A stretch of 42,432 nt of DNA from Pseudomonas sp. GM84 (GTDB taxonomy: Bacteria; Pseudomonadota; Gammaproteobacteria; Pseudomonadales; Pseudomonadaceae): positions 1 to 42,432 of the forward strand of contig NZ_AKJC01000167.1 of the NCBI RefSeq assembly GCF_000282535.1, given 5' to 3'. The notes below the pieces were generated by a model. It was not told the origin of the DNA, made no database searches, and saw only the letters and a list, made by a program, of their open reading frames with translations. Position 1 is the first letter of the stretch. Every line of letters starts with the position of its first letter. The translations under genes were made by a program, and so were the position numbers. This document shows, in pieces, positions 1 through 9,263 of this stretch.

Positions 1-44
1 AAGCGGACAACCATGGCCTGACAGACTGCGGCACGTTGCAACAA

Positions 45-90
45 ATGTAGGAGCGAGCTTGCTCGCGATGCGCCGCGCGGGCGGCGCTCG
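45..90. repeat. REP-like double hairpin downstream of the alpha-oxoamine synthase
   Basis: Two adjacent inverted repeats are visible: GCGAGC-TT-GCTCGC at 53-66 and GCGCCGC-GCGG-GCGGCGC at 70-87, preceded by GTAGGA. This is the layout of a Pseudomonas repetitive extragenic palindrome. It lies about 45 bp past the stop codon of the oxoamine synthase, so it may also slow transcription or protect the mRNA 3' end, but no T-run follows the stems on the minus strand. No gene is seen in bases 1-131. Confidence 0.65.
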
Positions 91-131
91 ATCTTGAGAA
101 CGCTACAAACCTGTCGCCAGGCGCATGGGCC

Positions 132-1484
132 TCAGCCGAGCCGCGCCATCTCCTCGGCCACCACGGCCACCGTATGCCGTATCTGCTCTTCAGTGTGTTC
201 ACACGACACAAAGAACCGCACCCGCGCCGACTGCTCCGGCACCGCCGGGTACAGAATCGGCTGCGCATTGATCCCTCGCTCGAACAACGCGCTGGACAAC
301 CGTCCGGCCTTGAACGAACTGCCGGTAATCACCGGAATCACCGCCAACCCTGTGCTGGTTGCAGTATCCAACCCCGCTTCACGCGCCAGGCGCAGGAACA
401 ACTGCCCCCGCGCCTGCACCTTGGCCACCCGCTCGCAGTCCCCGGCCAGCAACTGCAGGGCCGCCAATGCTGACGCCGCCACCGCCGGCGGCATGCCGAC
501 GCTGTAGAGGAACCCGGGCGCCAGGAACTTGAGGTGTTCGATCAGCGCCGTGCTGCCCGCGATGTAGCCGCCGCAACTGGACAGGGTCTTGCTCAACGTC
601 CCCATCCAGATATCCACATCATCCCCGGCCAAGCCGAAATGCTCGCCAATGCCCTTGCCGGTCGCGCCCATCACACCCAGCGAGTGTGCTTCGTCGACCA
701 TCAAGAACACTTTGTGCTTGTGCTTGAGTTCGACGAACCGTGGCAGCTCCGGGTAGTCGCCATCCATGCTGTAGATGCCTTCGACCACCACCAGCACCCG
801 CTCGAAATGCTGGCGCTGCTCGCCCAGCAAGCGGTCGAGCGCCTGCCAGTCGTTGTGTGGAAAGCTCAGCCGGCGGGCACCGGACAGTTGGATACCTTGC
901 AGCACGCTGTTATGGATCAGCTCGTCGTGCACCACCAGATCCCGCGGGCCGAACAGGTAGCCGATGGTGGTGACGTTGGTGGCATGGCCGCTGACCATCA
1001 CCACCGCGTCATCCACCCCGTACAACCGGGCCAGCTCACGCTCGAGCTCGCGGTGCAGCGGGCGGTCGCCCGATACCGGGCGGCTGGCCGACACCGAGGT
1101 GCCATAGCGGTCGATGGCTGCCTTGGCCGCCTCGGCCACTTGCGGGTGGCCGGAATAGCCCAGGTAGTTGTAGCTGGCGAAGTTCAGGTACTCGCGCTCG
1201 CCAATTCGGGTCGAGGCACCGGCAGTGCCTTCGTGCAGGCGAAAGAACGGGTTGCTCAACCCAAGCCGCGCAGCGCCTTGCTGCATGACCCGCAGTTGCT
1301 GGTAGCCGGGGTGCTGGTCGAAGCGATAGAACGCCTCCGGCACCTGCAATGCAGCCTGCTGCGCCTGTTCCAGGGTCGCGCCCTGGGCCGCTTGCGCGGC
1401 GCCTTGGCTGCGCCGCGCCAGCGCTTGCTGGATCAGGCGTTGCTTGGTATCGCCCGCCAGGCCGGTTGGAGTTCTTGCAGTCAT
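132..1484 (-). CDS. PLP-dependent alpha-oxoamine synthase (BioF/KBL/SPT family) paired with the PKS
   Basis: Fold-type I aminotransferase-like enzyme of the alpha-oxoamine synthase family (8-amino-7-oxononanoate synthase, 2-amino-3-ketobutyrate CoA ligase, serine palmitoyltransferase, CqsA). These enzymes condense an amino acid with an acyl thioester, usually with loss of CO2. The PLP-binding lysine is K299 in GTLSKTLSS, the ring-nitrogen aspartate is D264 in MVDEAH, and the PLP-stacking histidine is probably H167 in SGHATN. At 450 aa it is about 60 residues longer than typical BioF because of an Ala/Gln-rich N-terminal extension (about 1-75). The ATG lies 9 bp after the PKS stop, so the two are almost certainly co-transcribed. 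From this pairing I infer that its acyl donor is the chain on the PKS ACP rather than a CoA ester and that it acts as the chain-release enzyme. BioF of biotin synthesis is unlikely: no bio genes are nearby. The amino-acid substrate cannot be read from the sequence. Confidence 0.88.
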   Translation of the reverse strand: MTARTPTGLAGDTKQRLIQQALARRSQGAAQAAQGATLEQAQQAALQVPEAFYRFDQHPGYQQLRVMQQGAARLGLSNPFFRLHEGTAGASTRIGEREYLNFASYNYLGYSGHPQVAEAAKAAIDRYGTSVSASRPVSGDRPLHRELERELARLYGVDDAVVMVSGHATNVTTIGYLFGPRDLVVHDELIHNSVLQGIQLSGARRLSFPHNDWQALDRLLGEQRQHFERVLVVVEGIYSMDGDYPELPRFVELKHKHKVFLMVDEAHSLGVMGATGKGIGEHFGLAGDDVDIWMGTLSKTLSSCGGYIAGSTALIEHLKFLAPGFLYSVGMPPAVAASALAALQLLAGDCERVAKVQARGQLFLRLAREAGLDTATSTGLAVIPVITGSSFKAGRLSSALFERGINAQPILYPAVPEQSARVRFFVSCEHTEEQIRHTVAVVAEEMARLG

Positions 1485-1493
1485 CGAAGGCTC

Positions 1494-4400
1494 TTAATCA
1501 ATCAGACGGTTAGGCGCCACACTGGCATCGGCCAGCTCGGCGTTCAGCTCAGCCACCTGCTCGGCACTGAGTTCGCTGCCATGCCGGGCCAGCACGTTCT
1601 GCGCCAGCTGCTGTTCGCCGCTGCCTTCGTCGCCGCGCAGCAGTTCCAGCAGGCGCACACTGAGCTTGTCGATGCTGGAGCTTTCACTGAGCTCCATGAC
1701 CGGCAGACGAACGCCGAAACGCTCTTCCAGGGCGACCACCAGTTCCACGCTCATCAACGAGTCGAGGCCCAGTTCCTGCAACGGGCGCTGGGTGTCCAGG
1801 CGTGCAGGCGGCAGGCGCAGAATCTCGCAGACCTCGTGCTTGAGCATCTCGACGAAACGCTCAAGCAACGCAGCGTCGTCCAGCTCGGCGAGCATGCGCT
1901 GGATGTCCTCACCGTCATTGTCATCGTCCTGGTCGCCACCGTGGGCGCGGGCCAGTTCGGTGAAGCGCGGCGTGTTGGCACTTGGCAGGAAGCGCGACAA
2001 GGCCTTGAAGTCCAGTTCGAGCACGCCGTGGCCGTTGTCTCCGTCGAGCAGCATGGCTTCGAGCTGTGCCAGCGCCGCTTCGGCACGCAGGGCGGCTCCG
2101 CCCATACGGCTTTGCAGGGCATCCTTGATCTGGCTGTTGCGGGCCAGGAAACCGACGTCGTCGATCGCCCCCCACAGCACCGCAGTTGCCGCCAGACCCT
2201 GGGCACGGCGGTGCCGCGCCAGGGCTTCGAGCCAGTGGTTGGCCGCCACGTAGTTGGCCTGGCCGGGGTTGCCGAACAGGGTGGTGGCCGAAGAGAACAT
2301 CACGAAGAAGTCCAGCGCCAGGCCCTGGGTCAACTGGTGCAGGTATTGCGCGCCCTTGGCCTTGGGCTCCAGCACGCGGCGCAGTTGCTCGCCGTCGAGG
2401 TTGCGGATCAGGCTGTCGTCGATCACCGTCGCGGCATGCACCAGGCCACGCAGTGGCCACGGGCTGGCGGCGATGCGCTGGAACACACCGTGCAGTTGGC
2501 TTTCGTCGGTGATGTCACAGGCCACGGCCTGCACATCGAGGCCTTGGGCGTGCCACAGCGCCAGCTGCGGCTGCGCTTCGGTGCTGGCCGGGCCACGGCG
2601 GCCCAGCAGCACCAGGTGACGGGCACCCTTGTCGATCAGCCACTGCGCCGTGCGCAGGCCGAAGCCGCCAAGGCCGCCGGTGACCAGGTAAGTGGCGTCG
2701 GCCACGAGCTGCAGCGCACGCTGGGGCTGCTCGCGGGTGTCGACCGTCTGTTCGATGGGGTTGCCGTAGGTGACCACGACCTTGCCGATCTGCCGCGCCT
2801 GCTGCATGTAGCGGTAGGCTTCGACCACCTGGTTGGCGTCGAACTCGCGGAACGGCAGCGGGTGCAGGATGCCCTGCTCGAACAGCGCCATCATTTCGCC
2901 GAACAGCCGACGAGTGAGCTGCGGGCGTTCGCTCATCAGCTGGTCGGCGTCGATGCCGAAGTAGCTGATGTTGTTGCGGAACGGGCGCAGGCCGATGCGG
3001 GTGTTCTGGTAGAAATCGCGCTTGCCCAGTTCGAGGAAACGGCCGAACGGCTTGAGCACGCGGAAGTTGCGGTTGATCGCCTCGCCGGCCAGGGAGTTGA
3101 GCACCACATCCACACCCCGCCCGCCGGTTGCCGCCAGCACCTGGTCGGCGTAGGCCAGCGAACGCGAATCGTAGACATGGTTCACGCCCAGCAGGCGCAG
3201 GAAGTCGCGCTTTTCGTCGCTGCCTGCGGTGGCATGGATCTCGGCACCCAGCCACTTGGCGATCTGGATCGCGGCGATGCCGACGCCACCGGCGGCGCCG
3301 TGGATCAGCACCTTCTCGCCCGGTTCCAGGCGCGCCAGATGGTGCAGCGCGTAGTAGACCGTGAAGAACGTACTCGGGATGGTCGCCGCCGCTTCGAACG
3401 ACATGCCGTCGGGGATTCGGGCCACGGCGTTGGCGTTGGTCACCAGGCGGTTGGCGAAGCTGCAGGGGCCAAAGCCCACCACGCGATCGCCCGGGGCGAA
3501 GTCGCCCAGCACCTCGGCGCCTTTGCCTTGCACCACGCCTGCGAATTCGAAGCCCAGGGTCGGGCCGGAGAAACCATTTTCGATGGCTTCGTCGGACAGC
3601 AAGCCGAGGGCGAACATCACGTCGCGGAAGTTCAGCCCGGTGGCGCGCACGGCGATGTCCAGCTCGTCGGCCGCAGGCACGCGAGGCTCGCGCACTTCCC
3701 AACGCAGGTTGCGCAGCTGGCCTGGCAGGTCGAAGCCCAGGCACACCCAGTGCTCGGCCGTAGCGCCGTGCTTGGCATCGCTGCCCAGCACGCGCAGACG
3801 CGGCACGTAGCGGCGGCCCGCGCCATCGAGCGCCAGCTCGGTTTCACCATCGGCATTGAGCAAGGCCGGCAACGCCAGCTCGACGGGCGCGTCAAAGGCC
3901 AGGTCGAGCAGGCGAATGCGGCAGTTCGGCGACTCGTTGGCCAAGGTGCGACCGAAGCCCCAGAAAGCGGCATCGGCAATCGCGTCGATGGCAGCAGCGG
4001 TGTCGGCGCCGTACAGGTGCTCGGCGGCACCGCGGCAGAGCAGCCAGCACTGCGGGGCCATGTTCAGGGACTCGCAAGCCTGCACCAGCGCCGCAGCCTG
4101 CAGGCAGCGCTCGGCCTGGCCATCGAGGCCGGCAGCGCTGTCGAAACCGGCCAGGTGCAGCACATGCTCCGGCGCCTGGCCCAATGCAGCCAGCTGGCTG
4201 GCCAGCGCCTGGGCATCACCGGGCAGCAACAGGCTGACCTGTTGGCCCGCTTCGCGCAGTTGCTCGGCAACGCGCTGGGCGGCGCCCTGCCCGGCTTCGG
4301 CCAGCACGGCCCAATGCTGCACGGCAGGCTCAGGGGAGGCACTCGCCGTCGTTGCCGGCTTGTCGGCCAGCAGCAGGTAGCTGCCGCAAGCGTTGCCCGG

Positions 4401-7400
4401 CAATGCATCGACCGTGCGCAATGCACTCAGGCCGTGGCGTTGCAGCTCATGGCTCCAGAACGCCGGGGCTTGCTGACGCGACAGCGCCTGCTCGGGGCCG
4501 GCCAGCCACCAATCGGCCTGGGCACCGAAGACAAAGTCGGCCCAGCGCGACGGGTACTGCCCCAGCAGCGCCAGTTGGCCATGGGGGTTGAGCTGCGCCG
4601 CCGCCTGGCGCAAGGCATCGCCGACTGCGGCCAGGGCGCCCAGGTCACTCGGCAGCAACACCCAGTCGAAGTGGCCGGCCTCGGCCAGTTGGGCGGGAGC
4701 CAGCACCGTCAGCGCCGGGCAATCGTCGCGCAGGCGCTGTTCGAGGTCTGGCTCGGCCACGCAGTACAGGTAGTCGATACGGTCGAAGTCCAGCCCGGCA
4801 TACGACAATTCGGCAAACGACGCCCCGCCAAAGCCGAACTCCAGCACCCGCAGGCGCTGTCCGGCCGGCAACCGCGACAGACGCTCGGCCAGGGCCTGGC
4901 CGATACCGGCGAGCAGGCGCTGCTGGCCGGCCGCGCCGAGGACCAGGCGGGCCAGGCTGGCGGCACTGGATTCGCGTGGCAGCAGGCTGTCGAGCGCCTG
5001 GCTGCCGTCGAGCAGCGCCGGCAGGTGGCGACCGATGCGGCCCACCGAGTGAATGATCTGGAAGTACTCGGGGTAGCTCTGGAACAGCTCCTGCCAGATC
5101 GCCTCCGACGCCGGCCGCTCGCCACTGTCGGCCAGTTGCCAGCTGCCATCGGCGCCGCGCAGCAGGCTGCCATCCTGCTCGACCTGGCGCAGCAACGCCG
5201 CCAGGAAGTCGCCCTGGCCTTGCGACCACAGGGCGACCTGCTCGGCACTCAGGCGCCCCCCGGCCTGCTCGGCCAGGTCGAGCACGAAGCTTGCGCACAG
5301 CACGTCGAGCAGCGGCTCGACCTCGTTGAGGTAGCGCACTTGCGCCGGCTCGTCCGCCAGGCACTGCAGGGCGTTGGCCAGTGCCGTGGAGGCCACGGCA
5401 TGGCGCTCGATCGGCACCACCGCGCCCGGCGCGGCCAGGCCGACGTGGCCCAGGCGTTTGATTTCGCCGTTGCGGTCGTACTGCAGGCGCACGGCGCGCA
5501 GGCGCGCCTCCTTGATCGCCAGCACGGCATCGCCGTTGCCATCGAACAAGGTCACGTCCACCAGCAACGAATGCTCGGTGCGCTTGAGTTGGCGCACCTC
5601 GGCCAACGCCGGCACACCACCGGCCTTGGTGAAGGCGATGCGGCCCAGCTTGACCGGGATGAACGCCAGCCCCGGGTTGCGGCCCGGACGCCTGGCCAAC
5701 AGTTCGGTGATCAGCTGGAAGGCGCCGTCGAGCAAGGCCGGGTGCAGGTGCAGCTCGGCAAGCTCACCTTCGATAACAGCCGGCACCGCCAGTTGAGCCA
5801 GTACCCGATCGGCCTCCACCCAGGCCGCCGCTACCGTCTGGTAGGCCGGGCCGTAGTTGAGGCCGACCGCGCGGGTCAGGGCCAGGTGCTGCTCGGCGCT
5901 GAAGTCCGCCGCGCGCTGCGGCAAGGCCGGCGCACGGCCGCCCAGCATTACGCCGCAGGCTTCGCCAGGCAGGCGCGCGACCACGTGTTGCACCCAGTCT
6001 TCGCGCTGAGCCAGGGAACGCGAGGTGATGCGCAGGGTGCCGTCGGCCTCTTCGACCTGCACGCGCACCTTCTTGCTGCCCTCGCTGCCCAGCAGCAGCG
6101 GGTTGTGGATTTCCAGCTCCTCGATGTCGACGAATTCGCCGGGCTGATGCAGCTGCGCCACGGCCAGCGCCAGCTCGGTAAAGCCTGCGCCCGGGAACAG
6201 CACCGACTCGCCGACCTTGTGGTCGGCCAGGGTCGGGAACAGTTGCGTGTCCAGGCGGTTTTCCCAGGTCAGTGCATGACCCAGCAGCGGGTAACCCAGC
6301 AGCGGATGCACGCGCTCACGGCTGAGGGTACCGAGGGATTCGGCGCTGACCGGCAACTGGAAGTGGTCACGCTGCCAGGCGTAGTTCGGCAGGCTGACCG
6401 GACGCCCGCTGACCGGGAAACGTTGCGGCCACTGCGGTTCGGTGCCGGCAAGCAGCAGGCGCGCCACACTGCGTTCGAGCAACTGCAGACTGTGGTCGTG
6501 GCGCTTGAGAGTGCCGATCACCTGGCCAGGCTGTTCGCACTCAGCCAGCACGTCGTTCACGTAGCTGCGCAGGATCGGGTGCGGACCGATTTCGACGAAC
6601 AGGTTCAGGCCGTTGCGTACCAATGCATCCAAGGCGCCCTGGAAAAGCACCGGGTAACGGATGTTCTGCCACCAGTAGTGGCTGTCCAGGCGCTCGCCGG
6701 CCAACTCGCCACCGACCACGGTGGAATAGAACGGAATCTGTGTGGCACCTGGTCGGATATGCGCCAGGTCGGCGATCACTGCCTGCTCGATAGCGTTCAT
6801 CGCTGGCGAATGGAAGGCGTAGTCCAGGTCCAGGCGACGGGCAAAGACCTGGCGCTCGGCCAGGGCTTCTTCCAGCACGGTCAGGGCCTCGACCTCGCCG
6901 GCCACGGTCGCACCACGGGCGCTGTTTTCACCGGCCACGACCACACGGCCCGCCAGCTGCAGCGTCTCGATCAGCGCCGCAGTGGCCTCGCCGGACAAAC
7001 CGACTGCCGTCATCTGGCCGGTGCCACGGGTCATGCCTTGCAGGCGGCTGCGGTGGTAGATGACCTGGGTCGCCTCTTCCAGGCTCAGGGCACCGCTGGC
7101 CCAGGCGGCGGCCACTTCACCCACGCTGTGGCCGACCACCGCGACCGGACGAATGCCTTCGGCCGCCAGCACACGGGTGACCGCCACTTGCAGGGCGAAC
7201 AGCGCTGGCTGGGCGATTTCGGTACGGGCGTAGCGGCCTTCGCCGTTCTCGCCCAGCAACTCGGCGCGCAGCGAATAACCCGCCAGCGGCTGGAACAGCG
7301 CATCCACTTCTTCGACGGCAGCGGCGAACACGGGCTGGCCGAGCATTGCCTGCCCCATGCCTTGCCACTGCGAACCGTTGCCGGAATAGACGAACACCGG

Positions 7401-8996
7401 CCCGCTGGCCGCCTCCACAGCCTGGCCAGCTTCAAGCACCGCGCTCAGCTCGCTGAGCGTCGGGTCCTGGGCGTAGTCGTCCAGCGCCTGGGCCGCTTCG
7501 GCAGGCGTGTCGCAGACCAGCAGCAGGCGATGGGCATGGGCGTCGCGGCGGAACATGGACTGGTAGGCGACATCGTAGTAGTCGACCTCAGGATGCTCGG
7601 CCAGATAGGCGGCAAACCGCTCGGCCGTGGCACGCAGGCCCTGCTCGGTCTTGGCGCTGAGCAGCAGCGGCACCCGTGCGGCATTCGAATGTGCCGCGGC
7701 AGCCTGGGCTGGCTCCGGGCTTTGCAGGATCACGTGGGCGTTGGCGCCGCCAAAGCCGAACGAGTTGACGCCAACGGTCAACTGCCCTTCGCGCTTGAGC
7801 GCCAGCGGCTCGGTAACCACTTGCAGGTTGAGGTCGCCGAACGGGATATTCGGGTTGAGCGCCTTGACCCCGATGGTCGCCGGCACGGTGCGCTCGGCCA
7901 GGCAGTTGAGTGCCTTCATCAGGCCGGCCACGCCGGAGGCCGCCTCCAGGTGGCCAAGGTTGCTCTTGACCGAGCCGATCGGCAGCGGGTTGCCGGCGCC
8001 ACGCGCCTGGCCCAGCGCTTCGCCGATGGCGCGCGTCTCGATCGGGTCACCCACCGAGGTACCGGTACCGTGGGCTTCCAGGTAATCCAGTTGTTCAGGT
8101 GCAATGCCGGCCTTGGCGTAGGCCTGCTTGAGCAGCGCCGCCTGGGCGTCGGCATTGGGCAGGGTCAGGCTGGACTTGCGCCCGTCGGTGTTCACCGCAC
8201 TGGCCGCGACCACGGCGAGAATGGTGTTGCCATCGGCCAAGGCCTGGTCGTAATCCTTGAGCAGGAACAGACCACCGCCCTCGGAACGTGCATAGCCATC
8301 GCCGTTCTCGTCGAACGACTGGCACCGGCCCGTGCGCGAGAGCATGGTTGCCTTGGAGAAGATCATGAAGCCGAACGGGTGCATGTGCAGGCTGATGCCA
8401 CCGGTCACGGCCTGGTCCACATCACCGCAGAGGATCGCCTGGCAGGCCTGGTGGAAGGCCACCAGCGAGGACGAGCAGGCAGTGTCGATGGCCATGCTCG
8501 GGCCACGCAGGTCGTAGAAGAACGACAGCCGGTTGGCGGCGATGCTCATGGTGTTGCCGGTGGCCGTGGCGCCGTCGATGGCCGCCATGTCATCGACCAG
8601 GCGGTAGGCCTGCTCGACACTGGCGATGCCCAGGTACACACCACAGTTGCTGCCACGCAGGCTGGACGGCTTGACCCCGGCGTTCTCGAAGGTTTCCCAG
8701 CACATTTCCAGGAGGATGCGCTGTTGCGGGTCCATCATCCCCGCCTCGCGCGGGGAGATATTGAAGAAGCCCGCATCGAATGCACTGACATCGCCCATGG
8801 AGCCCGACGCGAAGGTGTAGCTGGTGGCGGGGTTGGCCTTGTCCGGGTGCAGGAACTCGGCCTTTTCCCAACGCGAGGCGTCAACCTGGGTCACCAGGTC
8901 ACGCCCCTCCATCAGGTTTTGCCAGAAGCTTGCAGCGGTAGAGCCAGGAAAACGGTACGAACAGCCAACGATTGCAACCTTTCTACGCTTAGTCAA
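1494..8996 (-). CDS. Iterative highly reducing type I polyketide synthase, KS-AT-DH-(MT)-ER-KR-ACP
   Basis: Single-module type I PKS. Residues are numbered from an in-frame GTG at 9014. KS about 10-430, with C180 in DTACSSS, H315 in EAHGTGT and H355 in SNLGHLEA. AT about 540-840, with S630 in GHSVGE and YAFHSPAM at 732-739, nearest the malonyl type. DH about 900-1180, with H932 and D1096 in HPALLDGAFQ. A degraded methyltransferase-like region about 1300-1540. ER about 1760-2085, with HGAAGGVG at 1905. KR about 2105-2300, with GGLGGFG, S2241 and Y2255. ACP about 2385-2460, with S2419 in LGLDSL. A charged tail of about 45 residues follows the ACP. No thioesterase or reductase domain is present, so release must be in trans, probably by the adjacent oxoamine synthase. 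I prefer the TTG start at 8996: AAGGA lies 7 nt upstream of it, whereas the GTG at 9014 has no ribosome site. The order resembles fungal fumonisin-type PKSs. The product is unknown. Confidence 0.92.
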   Translation of the reverse strand: MTKRRKVAIVGCSYRFPGSTAASFWQNLMEGRDLVTQVDASRWEKAEFLHPDKANPATSYTFASGSMGDVSAFDAGFFNISPREAGMMDPQQRILLEMCWETFENAGVKPSSLRGSNCGVYLGIASVEQAYRLVDDMAAIDGATATGNTMSIAANRLSFFYDLRGPSMAIDTACSSSLVAFHQACQAILCGDVDQAVTGGISLHMHPFGFMIFSKATMLSRTGRCQSFDENGDGYARSEGGGLFLLKDYDQALADGNTILAVVAASAVNTDGRKSSLTLPNADAQAALLKQAYAKAGIAPEQLDYLEAHGTGTSVGDPIETRAIGEALGQARGAGNPLPIGSVKSNLGHLEAASGVAGLMKALNCLAERTVPATIGVKALNPNIPFGDLNLQVVTEPLALKREGQLTVGVNSFGFGGANAHVILQSPEPAQAAAAHSNAARVPLLLSAKTEQGLRATAERFAAYLAEHPEVDYYDVAYQSMFRRDAHAHRLLLVCDTPAEAAQALDDYAQDPTLSELSAVLEAGQAVEAASGPVFVYSGNGSQWQGMGQAMLGQPVFAAAVEEVDALFQPLAGYSLRAELLGENGEGRYARTEIAQPALFALQVAVTRVLAAEGIRPVAVVGHSVGEVAAAWASGALSLEEATQVIYHRSRLQGMTRGTGQMTAVGLSGEATAALIETLQLAGRVVVAGENSARGATVAGEVEALTVLEEALAERQVFARRLDLDYAFHSPAMNAIEQAVIADLAHIRPGATQIPFYSTVVGGELAGERLDSHYWWQNIRYPVLFQGALDALVRNGLNLFVEIGPHPILRSYVNDVLAECEQPGQVIGTLKRHDHSLQLLERSVARLLLAGTEPQWPQRFPVSGRPVSLPNYAWQRDHFQLPVSAESLGTLSRERVHPLLGYPLLGHALTWENRLDTQLFPTLADHKVGESVLFPGAGFTELALAVAQLHQPGEFVDIEELEIHNPLLLGSEGSKKVRVQVEEADGTLRITSRSLAQREDWVQHVVARLPGEACGVMLGGRAPALPQRAADFSAEQHLALTRAVGLNYGPAYQTVAAAWVEADRVLAQLAVPAVIEGELAELHLHPALLDGAFQLITELLARRPGRNPGLAFIPVKLGRIAFTKAGGVPALAEVRQLKRTEHSLLVDVTLFDGNGDAVLAIKEARLRAVRLQYDRNGEIKRLGHVGLAAPGAVVPIERHAVASTALANALQCLADEPAQVRYLNEVEPLLDVLCASFVLDLAEQAGGRLSAEQVALWSQGQGDFLAALLRQVEQDGSLLRGADGSWQLADSGERPASEAIWQELFQSYPEYFQIIHSVGRIGRHLPALLDGSQALDSLLPRESSAASLARLVLGAAGQQRLLAGIGQALAERLSRLPAGQRLRVLEFGFGGASFAELSYAGLDFDRIDYLYCVAEPDLEQRLRDDCPALTVLAPAQLAEAGHFDWVLLPSDLGALAAVGDALRQAAAQLNPHGQLALLGQYPSRWADFVFGAQADWWLAGPEQALSRQQAPAFWSHELQRHGLSALRTVDALPGNACGSYLLLADKPATTASASPEPAVQHWAVLAEAGQGAAQRVAEQLREAGQQVSLLLPGDAQALASQLAALGQAPEHVLHLAGFDSAAGLDGQAERCLQAAALVQACESLNMAPQCWLLCRGAAEHLYGADTAAAIDAIADAAFWGFGRTLANESPNCRIRLLDLAFDAPVELALPALLNADGETELALDGAGRRYVPRLRVLGSDAKHGATAEHWVCLGFDLPGQLRNLRWEVREPRVPAADELDIAVRATGLNFRDVMFALGLLSDEAIENGFSGPTLGFEFAGVVQGKGAEVLGDFAPGDRVVGFGPCSFANRLVTNANAVARIPDGMSFEAAATIPSTFFTVYYALHHLARLEPGEKVLIHGAAGGVGIAAIQIAKWLGAEIHATAGSDEKRDFLRLLGVNHVYDSRSLAYADQVLAATGGRGVDVVLNSLAGEAINRNFRVLKPFGRFLELGKRDFYQNTRIGLRPFRNNISYFGIDADQLMSERPQLTRRLFGEMMALFEQGILHPLPFREFDANQVVEAYRYMQQARQIGKVVVTYGNPIEQTVDTREQPQRALQLVADATYLVTGGLGGFGLRTAQWLIDKGARHLVLLGRRGPASTEAQPQLALWHAQGLDVQAVACDITDESQLHGVFQRIAASPWPLRGLVHAATVIDDSLIRNLDGEQLRRVLEPKAKGAQYLHQLTQGLALDFFVMFSSATTLFGNPGQANYVAANHWLEALARHRRAQGLAATAVLWGAIDDVGFLARNSQIKDALQSRMGGAALRAEAALAQLEAMLLDGDNGHGVLELDFKALSRFLPSANTPRFTELARAHGGDQDDDNDGEDIQRMLAELDDAALLERFVEMLKHEVCEILRLPPARLDTQRPLQELGLDSLMSVELVVALEERFGVRLPVMELSESSSIDKLSVRLLELLRGDEGSGEQQLAQNVLARHGSELSAEQVAELNAELADASVAPNRLID

Positions 8997-9219
8997 AACC
9001 CATTCCTTTAACACTCATCGGCACGGTCCCATCCTGCGGACAGCCGGCATGCCTGGCCTTGCCATGAAACTGGCTGGTCGTTGTGTGTCGCTGATGATCG
9101 TTTGGTATCTGAAGCTGCTTTTGCACGCCGGTGCGGCTGGACTTGTGGTCGGTCGGGGCGTGGGTTCAGATTTAGTGACGGGATGATACGCGGGTTGGGG
9201 GGGTGGGAAAACCCTGGGG

Positions 9220-9238
9220 GTGGAGACCAAGTCTCCAC
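9220..9238. promoter_or_regulatory. Perfect 8-bp palindrome upstream of the PKS (possible operator)
   Basis: GTGGAGAC-CAA-GTCTCCAC is a perfect inverted repeat with a 3-nt centre, about 225 bp upstream of the PKS start and downstream of the wbpM stop. It has no T-run, so it does not look like a terminator. The size and symmetry fit a dimeric regulator site, but this is inference. It could also form an RNA hairpin in the leader. Confidence 0.35.
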
Positions 9239-9263
9239 TGGAGCAACAAATGACCAACTTCAT

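Noticed and set aside
132..1484. Assignment of the oxoamine synthase as BioF of biotin synthesis
   Set aside because: It has a long N-terminal extension, no other bio genes nearby, and sits 9 bp behind a PKS that lacks a release domain.
534..9011. A plus-strand open frame of 2,825 codons opposite the PKS
   Set aside because: It is in exact codon register with the sense genes, its protein is rich in Q, A, H and R without any recognisable domain, and it is explained by the absence of three rare codons in the sense genes. The minus strand carries full PKS motifs.
9019..9190. A sigma-54 promoter for the PKS
   Set aside because: GG and GC pairs such as those near 9045-9065 do not keep the 10-bp spacing with flanking TGGCAC/TTGCA bases.
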